From Intoshia linei (Eukaryota > Orthonectida > Rhopaluridae): a stretch of DNA of 21,601 bases. The stretch is taken from the NCBI GenBank assembly GCA_001642005.1, contig LWCA01000638.1, positions 1-21,601 on the forward strand, read 5' to 3'. A model generated the notes under the pieces. The model was given only the letters and a program-made list of their open reading frames with translations, was not told the origin of the DNA and ran no database searches. Both the position numbers and the translations under genes were made by a program. This document shows, in pieces, positions 1-10,708 of this stretch (positions within the stretch are counted from its first letter, which is position 1; every line of letters begins with the position of its first letter).

Positions 1-329
1 TGAAAAGTTTGAAGCAATATGCAAATATCAACGAGGCAATATCTGTGGTGACAATCGAGAAGATGGCTCGCCATTTATGGTACCTGTCGGAGGAGCTGGT
101 AGGTCTTTCACTCTTTGATGATGAGGTCATGGCAAGCGTTAAAGACCGGATGGCAAATAACATATTACATACCATGGCTGAAGAGGTTCCGACAAAGAAA
201 GTTACGGTTTCGTTGGAAAACATTAATAGTATGACACTATCAACATTTGCTAATTCGAACACGAAGTTGCTGTTAAAAAAACTTAAGATTTCAGATAACT
301 TTCTTACTATCTACTACTACTACCTATAA
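1..329 (+). CDS. C-terminal fragment of a repeat-associated uncharacterised protein (5' end outside window)
   Basis: An open frame runs in from the left edge (codons from base 3) and stops at 329, so this is only the C-terminal part of a protein or exon. The readable segment has the block RHLWYLSEELVGLSLFDDEV, followed by a K/M-rich helix, a TLSTFANS stretch and KKLKISDNFL. From memory, this order of motifs resembles a family of uncharacterised proteins found in many copies in cnidarian, arthropod and other animal genomes and probably carried by mobile elements; its function is unknown. The recognised similarity stops near residue 96, where the frame turns into a low-complexity IYYYYL tail, so the end looks truncated. 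Interspersed repeat copy A starts within about 100 bp. I infer a mobile-element remnant rather than a host gene. No start codon is visible. Confidence 0.4.
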   Translation, partial: KSLKQYANINEAISVVTIEKMARHLWYLSEELVGLSLFDDEVMASVKDRMANNILHTMAEEVPTKKVTVSLENINSMTLSTFANSNTKLLLKKLKISDNFLTIYYYYL

Positions 330-399
330 TTATATAAAGTAATTTTGAATAATCCTTCCTTACTTATACATATAATATGCTACGAAAAATTTGTTATAT

Positions 400-1592
400 C
401 TAATAATTTAAATATCTTCAGAGCCAAAACCCAAATGACCCTTCTTTTTATAATGAAAACAGCCCTATAATTTCAAAAATTTATAATACAAAATAAGTGA
501 CGCCTTCACGGTCAAAAAAGCATTTTAGTATGCATATATTTTTTTTCGAAATATTTTATTAACACAAAAAATGTGAGATAATTAACGTTCTGAAAATTAA
601 AAAAAAAAATTATTCTGATAAAGCTTATTCCAGTTGATATAAAATACAAAAGTTCAACCCGAGAAATCTACGCATTTCTGATAAAAAATAATTTTTAATA
701 TATTATTAACCAATATTTTTCAAATATTTCGATTAAAATAAAAATGAAAATGCAATCATTGATCCTACAATTTCAAAAAAAAATGTACATTGAACGTCTA
801 CACATTTTCAATAAAGAAATATGGGTGAAAATCTATATAATTCATTCCTTCGCAATTTTTAAATTTCAAATTGTCATTTTCAAAAAATTTTTTGTATAAA
901 ATTTAAATTATAACACTGCAGCAACTAATTTATAAAAGTCATACAACTTTGTTAATATTATTTTTATATTTATTACAATTTTTTGCAATATTGGTAAAAT
1001 TTGACTAAAATATGTTTATAAAGTGAAGACTCGGTTAATTATTGATACATAATTGGTATTTTTAAGTATTATTTGAAATTTTTACTATTTATGACAATTT
1101 TTATTTATTTATTTTTAATATTGTACAATGTACACACATTCTGTCTAATAAATTAAAAAAATGGGATAACAATTGTTTTTAAAATTCTTTACGCAAATGT
1201 TAACAAAAAAAATTACGATGGAATAATTCACTTCAAAGTAAAAAGTAATGATATGACGGTTCCACCTAAAACAAGTTTGGGAACCACTCCTTTAAAGGAT
1301 TGATAATAGTGAATAGTAGGATTTTTAAGTTAGATTTTCAACGTGAATTTATTTTTTAAGTATAATAAAAATGTGCTCTCGGCAGAGCTAGGTCCTGTTT
1401 GTACGTAGTATGTAAATTTATTTTTTGGTAGTATAAAAATGTTCCCTCGGTAGAACTAGGCTACGGGGATTGATAATAGTGAATAGTAGAATTTTTAAGT
1501 TAGATTTTCAACGTGAATTTTTTGATATAATAAAAATTGTTATCGGCAGAGCTAGGTGCTGTCTGTACGTAGTACATAACAGTCAAACTAGT
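400..1592 (+). repeat. Interspersed repeat family, copy A
   Basis: A non-coding block of about 1.2 kb with close relatives elsewhere in the window. The part at about 420-900 matches 8017-8570 and 18050-18560 in the same orientation. The part at about 700-1592 matches 20936-21601 in inverted orientation. Shared landmarks include TGAAAACAGCCCTA (454), TTATTCTGAT (611), CAATAAAG followed by ATGGGTGAAAATC (about 810-835), and GGGAACCACTCCTTTAAAG (1279). The right end is shared with copy D at GTACGTAGTACATAACAGTC. No ORF of substance is present. The segment TTTGGGAACCACT resembles a hAT-type terminal inverted repeat read outward, but it is internal to copies A and D. The class is unresolved. Confidence 0.75.
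1298..1580 (+). repeat. About 170 bp tandem duplication inside repeat copy A
   Basis: The segment starting GATTGATAATAGTGAATAGT at 1298 recurs at 1468, an offset of 170 bp, and continues as TTTTTAAGTTAGATTTTCAA in both units. A short motif, TCGGCAGAGCTAGG or a close variant (TCGGTAGAACTAGG), occurs three times, near 1379, 1447 and 1543, twice followed by CTGT and TGTACGTAGTA. The inverted copy D near 20940-21070 shows only one unit, so the duplication appears specific to copy A. Confidence 0.7.
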
Positions 1593-2685
1593 AATGTATA
1601 TATAATTTTAAAAACCATGTTTTAGGTCAGAATTGGAAAACGTGCCACCTTGGAACAGTAAATGCTTCCCAACCTTTGTTCTAGACTTATTTTTTTACAT
1701 GAATGTAGAATTCTAAATACATTTTAATGAAAATATTTGTTTGTTGACATAATCTTTAAGCTGAGATATAAAGAAATGACAAATACCAATGATAAAAAAC
1801 TTAATAACAAATTTCCGTGTTTACTGGTTCACTTAAAAAATAACATTTTTTGACAATATTTTGTATTGTAACAGTATTGGTATTGACGAACTTATCAAAT
1901 AGATACAAAATAATAAAAATAGGTTTTAAAAAAAAATAAATGAAAAAACAATAAGTCATCAAACCTTAATTACAATAATAATAGACGTTAATCGAATATA
2001 TCCACCCAATAGTATTAAAGATTTTTCAGACTCAAGGAGAATCGATTATAATTTCTAAAATATAAATTTAATTCTGTAATATAAAATTTTAACTAATAGA
2101 TGTTGCATAATTATGACACACTAATTTATCCACCAATTTGAAATTTTCAAACTTATTTATGTAAAAAATATATATCTGTCTGCGTAAGAAAGATTGAAAT
2201 TTGAATAAAATTTAACTATAAATAACAGGTTCCAAAATATATAAACAACAAAACGAAAGATTAGATAATAGTTCGTATTAAATAGTGGAATGTTTAGTAT
2301 AAATAAAGCTTGTAAACACATAGGTAAAATTTCAATATTGATCAATGAAAAATTAAAACTACGTTTTGTTATTTATATACGAAATATTGACAAATTGTAA
2401 TAGTACTATGTAATGCAAACTTGTAAAATTTAACTATTGCGTGTTTACTTAAATAAGGAATTGAATTTCATAATGCATCTTACAAAACTAAATAATTTCA
2501 AAATTAAGAAAATTCGAAGAAACACGGTAATTTAATTTTAATATTGGAAAATTAGGCATAAACAAAACAGGCCAAAATCTGGCATCCAGACGATATTGTT
2601 GTCAAGTAATTAAAATTTTGGACAGATCATGGGGAAAATTATATTACATAATCGATCAAAATTGGATTTTGATAAAATTTACTTT

Positions 2686-5600
2686 TTAATTTTGACAAAT
2701 AATTTCTTTTAAAGCCATTGTGGCATATGATGATGTAAGCAAGTTGAATGAAAAGAGTAATCCTAGTTTTGATGAATCACCTACGATTATGGGTTCCTCA
2801 CTATCAAACATATTTTGAATAACAGTACAGGTATCATCTGCATATTTAATCTCTTTCCAAGTAAAATTTGTTGCGCGAGCTAGTACTTTTCGGTAATTTC
2901 CATTTAAGGCGTATTCTCTAGTTTTTTTAATGTAAAATATTAATTTTTAAAAAATACACCATGTCAGATTTAAAATTGTTCAATGTGATTAGATCTTTCT
3001 TCAAAATGTTTATAATGTCCATTTTGCTTTCATTTTCAGGAAATTTAATATCCCACCCTACCAAAGGCAACACCAAATCAAATAAAGTGTATTTTTCCAT
3101 ATTTTCCTTTGTAACATGTAAAATTTGTCCATTATCTAAATTGTTGATACAGCAAGTTTCAGTTTTTCAAAAATTTTAAAAACCAAAGATAATAATATAC
3201 AATGGTACATATGGGATGGTAAATAACATGATCTCATATTTTATGTTTTCTAGGCAAACAATTAATATCAATAAATTTAAACACGTAGTTTTCAGTACAA
3301 TAAACTTGACTTTAAATTTACAAAGTAAATTAAAAATAAATAAATTTATAAAAATGTTTCTTATTATCCCCAAGTTTCTTGTAAAATCGCACTAAATATA
3401 CCTTCTACCAAATCTCCAAGTATAATTTTCAAATTTCTATGTATTCTCAAACTGACTGCACTATTCCACACAAAGCTTTGATACGCATGAAGGTAAAGTT
3501 GTCTTGTTGTTCTTGGTATCTTAAATTTAAATTAACATTTTATAAATTTAGTCAATGAATTTAATTTATATTTTGACTCATATCAACAATTTTTGAATTT
3601 ACATAATTTAAACTCAAATTTTAAGAATGTATTCCATGAGATTTTAACCCAATCAACGTTTTCAGGCTGGAATATAAATCCCCTAAAAAAGGTTTAATAA
3701 TTGAATTATCTCAGTAACTATTTTTTAGATAAAATAATTGCACATTGTTGTAATATGTAAATCTATTACATAATATAATTTTCATGAAATAACATCTATA
3801 CGGATATAGTTTCTGCACTTCCAAAATTATATCACACCCCATCATTGCCAACTTAAAAATCATACTTTAGGAAATGTGTATTTGGACAATTTAACTATTT
3901 TTATTTTTTGTCTTAATTTTATTAATCCTTGATAACTAACCCGCTAAATAAACTGTTTTAAAATTAACAAAAATTACAAAATTAATTGCTCCAATTTTAT
4001 CTGTTTTAGGCCTTTTGGTCAAACCCACTGCTAAATCGTATTCTAAACCTTTTGATCTTTTCAATATATTTACAATTTTTTGAGAGTCTTTAGAATCTTT
4101 CCAAATATTGCTAATTGGTTCACCTACATTATAAAATGCATTTACAATCTTAAATAATTACAGGGTATTTTTAATCTTTCAGATAAATGGTCGCGTGACG
4201 TGAAAATAGCACTAATAGCACTATCCCAATCTTGTTTTAAAAAGTATCTAGGAAATATAAATATTATATAAAGTACAGTAGTCTACAAAATAATTTTGGC
4301 GACCCTTTTAGTAAATTATTTATTTTTCAAGTTTAAAACACCGTTTTAAACATTTTCTACTATAATTGGCTCAATTTAATACTGACTTTTCAGATCGCTC
4401 CGGATTTTGTTTTTTATTTAATTTTTTTACTATAAATTTCTCTTCAGTTAAAATTGAAATCTATCATTTTCTGTAAATTTTAAAAAACGGGACTGATATA
4501 ATTTTTTGATATAAAAAAGTGGCCTCGAGATGCAAAAGGTTGCCGACCTCTGGTCTAAACAAATTGGAGGATAGTTTAGATTTTAGAAATTTTTTTTAAA
4601 TCTTTAATGACCTGCTAAAATAGATCCCTAAAAAAATTTCGTCATCGATATGAATGCATAGCCCTAGCCACTTCTACAAGACTCTTGACTTGAAATTTAA
4701 CATACAAAATATAGGATATTCAAGAATGTAATTTTTTTAAAGCTTAATTTGGAAAAATAATTCTCCAGAGAGGTACGGTACTTATTATGTCACTAAAATA
4801 AGTTTTTGATATGCATATCTGCCTATTCTAGACCATACCTTTTCTAAGAACGTAAATGTTATATAATTTTCCTTTTTTAAAATGAAATTTTCAAAAAAAC
4901 ATGATGATTTATGACGTTCATATCCGCTTATTTCTTTTAAACATTAATTTTTTTGGTTCCTATTATTTTTTCAGGGTTTAGACAAATTTTTTGTAAAATG
5001 GGATATTATTTTCCCAAATTGACCACTAAAAAATTATATTCTGGAAAATCAAAATTAATTATGTATGATTAATAAATATCTTCAGTATTTTGTGTGTTCA
5101 ATTTAAAATGTCAAGTGAAGCGCCTGGTAGAGGTGGCTATGGCTATATGACACCAGGAATCGTTTACGAAATTTTTTTTTAGTTATATTTTTCGTTTTCG
5201 GTGACCTCGAACTTGGTAGGTTTGGCTGTCTGTCAGCCACAGATAAAAAATTATTAAATTTTAGTTTCATTTTTCTATCTCTGATTTTTAAACTAATAAA
5301 CTGTTAATACGTTTTTCACTCTAACGTCAGTTCCTCTGATTTGTAAATTTTGGTAATCATTATTTTTATTTGTTATTTTTACTCATTTTAAACTGAGTAA
5401 AATAATTTTTTCACTTAAAATTCATTAGGAGATTGCTTTAATTCGACTACTACTGAATTTATTTTTTTAACTCTTTCAGAGTCGAATTAATTATATACGA
5501 CTTAAAAAATATATTAAGCTTATAAATATGTGTCACCATATTTTTTAATTTCTCATAATATTAGTTTTTTGTAGCTAATTAGAATTATATACATTTAAGA

Positions 5601-8600
5601 CTATTTGAGATTGATTTCTAAAACAAAGTTAAAATATTTATAGTATCACAACAATTTTGCATTTCAAGTTGCTTGAATTTAAGCGTTATATTAAAATATA
5701 AATAATTGACCTTTTCATAAATAAAAATATAATATAATTATACGACTGTATGATGTAATATTTATATTTAAATAAATATTTGTTTTAGCTTGGTTTGATA
5801 CAATTTATAAATGACATAAAAATTATAATAATAAAATTTTAATGATTAAGTGCTAATATTGTTTTAATATAAATTACATTAATATAAAATAAATAAAACA
5901 ATAGTAATATCATGCGTGATAGTTTACAGAGTAACTCATAACATGAAATTAATATAAAATAGGAGATTATAAGTTTAGTATTATAAATATATTTATTTAC
6001 AATAAATAATATCAATATAATGTAGTTATATAAATATAGTAACATGGTTCTACAAAATAATTTGCTATGCATTGATATTGAATGAATTAGTCATTAGCGT
6101 AAATTACTATGAAATCCCATTTTCAATAAGCCACAAATGTTGATATATTGTATTTATTTTGAGTAAACGAGAAAATAAGAGCTATTATTTTAAAATTGGT
6201 TCTACTTCAATAGATTCTGTAATAAAGAATTATATTCAAGTTAATTCAGCAAATTTATTTAAATTTTAACTGGCTAACAAAGACCTATATTGTAAAATTC
6301 ATAAATTTTAAAAATTAATCAAGAATATATTAATTTGACATGTAGAAAATATTTATTGCTTTGAAATTGGATAATTTGTAATATATTTAATTCATTCAGA
6401 ATCTGAATATCAGATACTACGTAGTGAGAAAAATGAAAATGTTTACCATTTGATCCTTTTTCCTAGCAGATATTCTAATAAGAGCTTATTCGATTCGAAT
6501 CAAAAAATTTGGTGACTGGTTAATGAAATAAGAATTTAGATTTTAATTATTTTATTTTCTAATAATATTTCACTGGCGCGCATAGATTTTGACAGACTAA
6601 CCGATTGAGAAACCCTGTAATATTCAGTACTAATTAAAAAACAAAGAATGTTTAACTTTCGAGATTTAAAATTGGAGCCTGAGGTTTAAATGGTTATTTT
6701 TTAGTTGTTTTATTATTAAAATCTTTTTTACAATTTTTTTAGCCCAATATAAAAATAAATCTGACAAATTTTTTTTGACGTATGAAATGATTACAGCCGC
6801 TATAGTACAATATCCCTTGAAAAAATGTTGTAAATATGTAAACTTTTAGTTTAAACTTATTCATAAAATGCTATAAATTAAATTAAAGTTCCATGTAATT
6901 TTTATATATCATGTATCCGATGGGACTACGATAAAAATTTTAAGTTTTTCAATTTCTTAATTTAAGAAAATTTCGATTAAATTCTATTAAAAATGTGTTG
7001 TAAATTTTTTGATACTGACGTTAAAACTTGAGTTTGTGACAATTTAGCTAGTACTGTGTATCTCGAAAATTTTTAATTAAAATTAAATTTAATGGTCAGT
7101 CTTTTTCAGTCCATATATCAACAATCTGAATGACTTAATTAGAATACTCCAGTAGTTGATACAAGTTGTAAGGATCCATAAAACGATTAATTCGCTAATT
7201 GTGTTGATTATCTGATAATTTTTTAAATATCAAATATCTTCAAAAACACAGAATTTTCCTTATAAAAAAACCAAGTAACACATTTTAAAAACACATAAAC
7301 TATCTAAAAAAACGGTTTTAAGAGATTAAGCTGGAACATTATAAACTAAAACCGAAATAACATTTTAAAATTGACGAAAGTGTTGGTCTTTGGAAAAAAT
7401 TAGTAGTGAACATTAGGGTTTCGCATTTTTTGGAAAATATGGAAATTTCTTTGGAGTATAGTGTAGGTTTGGTGTATTCATGAAATATTAATATAATCAT
7501 TGTATTTATTTTAAAAACTAATGCCTATTTGAGTTGTGCACACTAATGTGTTCAACTTTTGTAAAAAGTACTGCATTTTTTTTTTTACTTTTAACTCTTT
7601 CAAGATAATATCAATCCTAACTTATATAAAAGGATACGCGATTTTTGTTTGTGTGTGTGACTGTGTTACGCTTTATTTAAATAATTACCAGTCTTATAAT
7701 TTTTTACAGACCACATTTCAATTACCGTTTTTTCCGGGCGTATATGAAGATAAATTTCAACCTCTCAATTTCACATCTTAAGGGTCAAAAACCCCAGTTA
7801 TCCCTCTTTTTAAAAATCAAGCAAGTTGGATAATTTAAAAAAATATATACGCTGATACGGATTTTAAAATCATAAACATTACCATAAATTTAAATGCTGA
7901 TGCGGATTTTAAAATCATAAACATTATCATAAATTTAAATTTAAAAAAATACACTGATGCGGATTTTAAAATCATAAACATTATCATAAATTTAAATTTA
8001 AAAAAATTATATTTTCAGGGCCAAAACCACAAATTACCCTTCTTTTTTAATGAAAACAGCCCTAGAATGTAAACAAATTTACAGATGGTACAGTTGTATC
8101 CTGTTAACACACATAAAAAATTTCAATCCAAATAAGTGAAGTACAGTTGTATCCTGTTAACACACATAAAAAATTTCAATCCGAATAAGTGACGACCTTC
8201 ACGGTAAAAAAAGCATTTAATTCATATATTTTTTATTCCAAAATATTTTATTAAAACAAAAAATGTGAAATAATTATCGGTCCAAAAATTAAAAAAAAGA
8301 TTATTCTGATAGAGCTTATTCCAGTGGATATAAATATAAAATTTCAACTCGAGAAATCGACTCATTCCCGATGAAAAATAATTTTCAATATATTATCAAC
8401 CAATATTTTTCAAATATTTCGATTAAAATAAAAATTGAAAATGTAAGTATTGATCCTACAATTTCAAAAAAAATGTGCATTGTACGTCTACATATTTCCA
8501 ATAAAGACATGGGTGAAAATCTATAATTCATTCCTTCGCAATTTTTAAATTTCAAATTTTCATTTTCAAAACATAAACACATTCAAATTTAAACAAGAAA

Positions 8601-10708
8601 CTACAACAAACGAAACTAAAAAAACTTTGTTAATATCATTTTTATATTACAATTCGGGTTACAATCTTGTAAAATATAAAATTTATAAACCTGTGGGTAG
8701 TTAATTATTTAAGTAAACAATTTAAAAATTATTGGCTTTGTTTTTTCTTCTTTAATTTAGCCTTAACACATTAAAGTACCTATAAATCATACATGAGTGC
8801 AAAAATATCATGTGGTGTAATAAATAATAATTCCATGCTTGTTTTAAATTTTACAACAAATTAAAATGAAATTTTGCAGTTTGCCAAATAGTTAAAATTA
8901 CAACTTTTTTTTGTAACTCACATTAATTTTGTCAATAAATTTAAAAATAAATCCAAATTTAGTTTATTTGGTGTTAAATATAAAGCAAAAACTACTTATC
9001 ATCATTGATGACATAAAAATTTTCGGCTTAAAATGTATTCCAAATAAACTTAAAGTGATAGAACGTATTTTTCTGGCCACATTAAAGTTTAAATTATGAT
9101 AAATTTTGTTTCTAGGTAACATAAAATACGTATTTTATACGTTTTTTTGAAAAACACGAGAAAAACCTTTAGCTTTTTCATAAATGTTTTATATTTCATT
9201 TTTCCTTTGGGTTCATAAAAAATATATTTTGAAATGGGGTCCGTACACTATTTGAATCGGGAATTACTGCTTTGATATAAATGACTTATTATATTTAATC
9301 CAGTTTTACCAACCCTAAAAGGAAAAATACACGTTTAACCTTATTTAATGTAAAAAGTGAATATTGTATGCATTGTATGGGTTACTGTGAATTTATATAA
9401 TTATATAAACTATTTCATAAAAGATGAAAAATATTCCATTTTAAAAAATAGTAATTTTTCAAGTTTGTAATGAAAATTAAACGAAAATCCAAAGAACAAT
9501 TTAATTACTTTTCTACAATTTTATGAATTTTCTATAATCTACAGTTAGAGATTTTTCCCTTAAGGGTTGGTAAATTTTGACTTTTAGTAAAAATGGTTGG
9601 ATTTAAGAATATTCTCCTTTTAAATTATACATTCCAACTTGATGTGTCGGTATATTAGAAGTTCCAAATCGTTGGGTGCCGAAATAATTGATGAATCCAT
9701 CATTTTCAAAGCTGTTTAATCTTTTCTCAAAATTGAAATTTTTATGTAATTGGACGTTTCTAGAAAGAGTTTTAATTGATAAAGCGTATTTTAATTTTTT
9801 ACCTGACAAAAATTTGAAAACGATTCCCCTTCAAATCTCCCAATTGAATAGACGTATTAGAATAACTAAAATGTTTTCAAAGTTGGGTATTTATACCTAT
9901 AATCTCCTAATTTTATAAAACTTAGTGGTGTTATATTATAGATTTGTTGTATTGTTTTTCTAAAAATAGAATTTGGTTTATAAAGTAATTACTGCATAAC
10001 AATGGGAATATTTAAATAATATTTATAACCCTTTAATTGATATTTTTTGACTAGTTACAGCTCTTTTATCTTTATTTCCTGCGGCATGAATCATGTTTTT
10101 ATTAATTCTAAGTATATGAAAATTAGGGATTCGTATAATTAAAGAGTAAAACTTGAGTTTAAAGGCTAATTTTGAAATTGCCGTACTAGTATCATTGTTC
10201 ATTTTTAGCATGGTGCATAACACAAATTTTCCAACAGTTTCCTTTCTTTGTCTGTCAGCATCTGCTCATTATAAAATGATTTTAAAAGGAATTATACTGT
10301 TTTTATTTTTGTACACAACAATCTGCTGGCACTGACTATCACTTTCAAATTTTGAAACAAGTTTTTCGTTAAATTTGTTTCTGATATATCTGTGAATGGT
10401 GCGTCTTTCTTCTTTAGTGCAGCCTTGCTTTAATTCTATGGTTGTGGAGCTAGTTTTGATATCAATTTTGTCAATTTCGCTTTTAATTTCGTCATCAAAA
10501 TTTAAATCCACAATTTCTGGAATAATTTCTATGTTCATATTTTCCAATTTAACTACTCTTCCGTTTAAATCAATTTCGTTTACTACAAAATCACTACATC
10601 TAAAAATTATCTAATCTTTAATTAGAATAACCTAGTTTTTATATCTCCTGTACCAATAACATCTCCCAATTTTGATGAGATACCTAGTTCAGAATATTTG
10701 TGTCGCAT
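2686..10708 (-). CDS. PUS7: PUS7/TruD-family tRNA/mRNA pseudouridine synthase, 12 exons, 526 aa
   Basis: Exons (minus strand, 5' to 3'): 10632-10708, 10298-10599, 10153-10261, 10030-10107, 9897-9959, 9803-9865, 9631-9759, 4162-4247, 3978-4123, 3402-3519, 2958-3135 and 2686-2917. All junctions are GT-AG and keep phase, giving 1581 coding bases. The family isomerises uridine to pseudouridine in tRNA and mRNA. Visible landmarks are RCSDFVVNEI (about residue 26), the catalytic motif AAGNKDKRAVTSQ with Asp176, LGDYSY and LGDLKGNRF, GFINYFGTQRFGT (252-264), IPRTTRQLYLHAYQSFVWN (352-370), GDLVE, KYTLFDLVLPLVGWDIKFP, EYALNGNYRKVL and the near-terminal SSYATMALKE. It is shorter than human PUS7 (661 aa), mainly at the N terminus. 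The start at 10708 is the first ATG after an in-frame TAG, but an upstream exon cannot be excluded. Intron 7 is 5383 bp; the others are 31-458 bp. Transcription diverges from the p53-like gene. Confidence 0.93.
4519..4552 (-). mobile_element. hAT-type transposon terminal inverted repeat (one end)
   Basis: On the minus strand the segment reads CAGAGGTCGGCAACCTTTTG followed by CATCTCGAGGCCAC. This closely follows the hAT terminal pattern CAGnGGTCGGCAACC...GGCCAC. The adjoining eight bases GTCTAAAC (4553-4560) would be the target-site duplication of a hAT element. I found no exact second copy of that octamer next to a matching end. A weak partner is CAGTAGTCTACAAAATAATT at 4276, which would define a 277 bp non-autonomous element with eroded duplications. 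The terminus lies inside PUS7 intron 7, about 270 bp from the intron acceptor. No transposase is seen. Confidence 0.6.
5108..5182 (+). other. Small ORF (24 aa) within a locally less AT-rich island
   Basis: Within the AT-rich PUS7 intron, an ATG at 5108 opens a 24-codon frame reading MSSEAPGRGGYGYMTPGIVY followed by four residues and TAG. The first 60 bases use G/C-rich codons (GCG, CCT, GGT, GGC) unlike their surroundings. Downstream, about 5200-5245 contains GGTGACCTCGAACTTGG and a hairpin-prone GGCTGTCTGTCAGCC. No splice partner or family match is recognised. It could be a transposon fragment, a structured RNA, or chance. Confidence 0.2.
7851..8010 (+). repeat. Three tandem units of 45-58 bp at the head of repeat copy B
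   Basis: Units begin at 7851, 7896 and 7953. Each carries CTGATGCGGATTTTAAAATC (first unit CTGATACGG) followed by ATAAACATTATCATAAATTT. Units 2 and 3 add a TTTAAAAAAAT tail missing from unit 1. Copy C holds degenerate single versions of the same unit near 17850-17890 and 17995-18030, so the array expanded in copy B. Confidence 0.8.
8088..8193 (+). repeat. 53 bp direct tandem duplication in repeat copy B
   Basis: Bases 8088-8140 and 8141-8193 are two head-to-tail units of 53 bp, starting GTACAGTTGTATCCTGTTAA and ending in AATAAGTGA. They differ at two positions, a recent-looking duplication. Copies A and C have at most one unit at this place. Confidence 0.85.

Larger units (their letters stand above)
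330..2685. other. Repeat copy A followed by about 1.1 kb without a recognisable gene
   Basis: Apart from repeat copy A (about 400-1592), this stretch holds no exon that I can recognise on either strand. At 1640-1685 there is a segment whose complement, ACAAAGGTTGGGAAGC, resembles a hAT-type transposon end. The rest (1700-2685) is AT-rich and would include the 3' untranslated region and downstream flank of the PUS7-like gene. Confidence 0.5.
7620..8700 (+). repeat. Interspersed repeat family, copy B (inside PUS7 intron 7)
   Basis: The copy starts with a GTGTGTGTGACTGTGTTACG stretch (7651) that has a weaker counterpart near 17660 in copy C. It continues through three tandem units and then the core shared with copy A: TGAAAACAGCCCTAG (8051), TTATTCTGATAGAGCTTATT, CAACCAATATTTTTCAAAT, TTGATCCTACAATTTC and ATTCATTCCTTCGCAATTTT. 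It ends near 8700. It is in the same plus-strand orientation as A and C, antisense to the host gene. No coding capacity is seen. Confidence 0.72.
4248..9630 (-). other. Giant 5.4 kb intron 7 of the PUS7-like gene
   Basis: The intron is bounded by donor GTATAA (9630 downward) and acceptor TTTCCTAG (to 4248). The flanking exons join in phase 2 to read QVG-I-YFLKQDW, which matches the continuous family sequence. It is more than a hundred times longer than the gene's typical introns. It contains repeat copy B with its tandem units (about 7620-8700), a hAT-like terminus at 4519-4552, a less AT-rich island at 5108-5240, and a short dispersed motif near 9560. The remaining parts (5250-7600, 8720-9540) are AT-rich with no exon I can recognise on either strand, so no nested gene is called. 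Confidence 0.85.

Noticed and set aside
2961-3179. 72-codon plus-strand ORF
   Set aside because: Antisense shadow of PUS7 exon 11.
3176-3373. 65-codon minus-strand ORF
   Set aside because: It lies inside PUS7 intron 10; its hydrophobic composition reflects AT-rich intron sequence.
3600-3690. Minus-strand stretch (TLIGLKSHGIHS in one frame, QPENVDWVKISW in another) as a PUS7 exon
   Set aside because: The flanking exons already join perfectly in phase 0 (GAINF-IPRTTR) and neither frame has a usable donor before its stop that fits.
7536-7781. 81-codon plus-strand ORF
   Set aside because: It overlaps the head of repeat copy B, contains a GT-rich simple stretch, and has no protein features.
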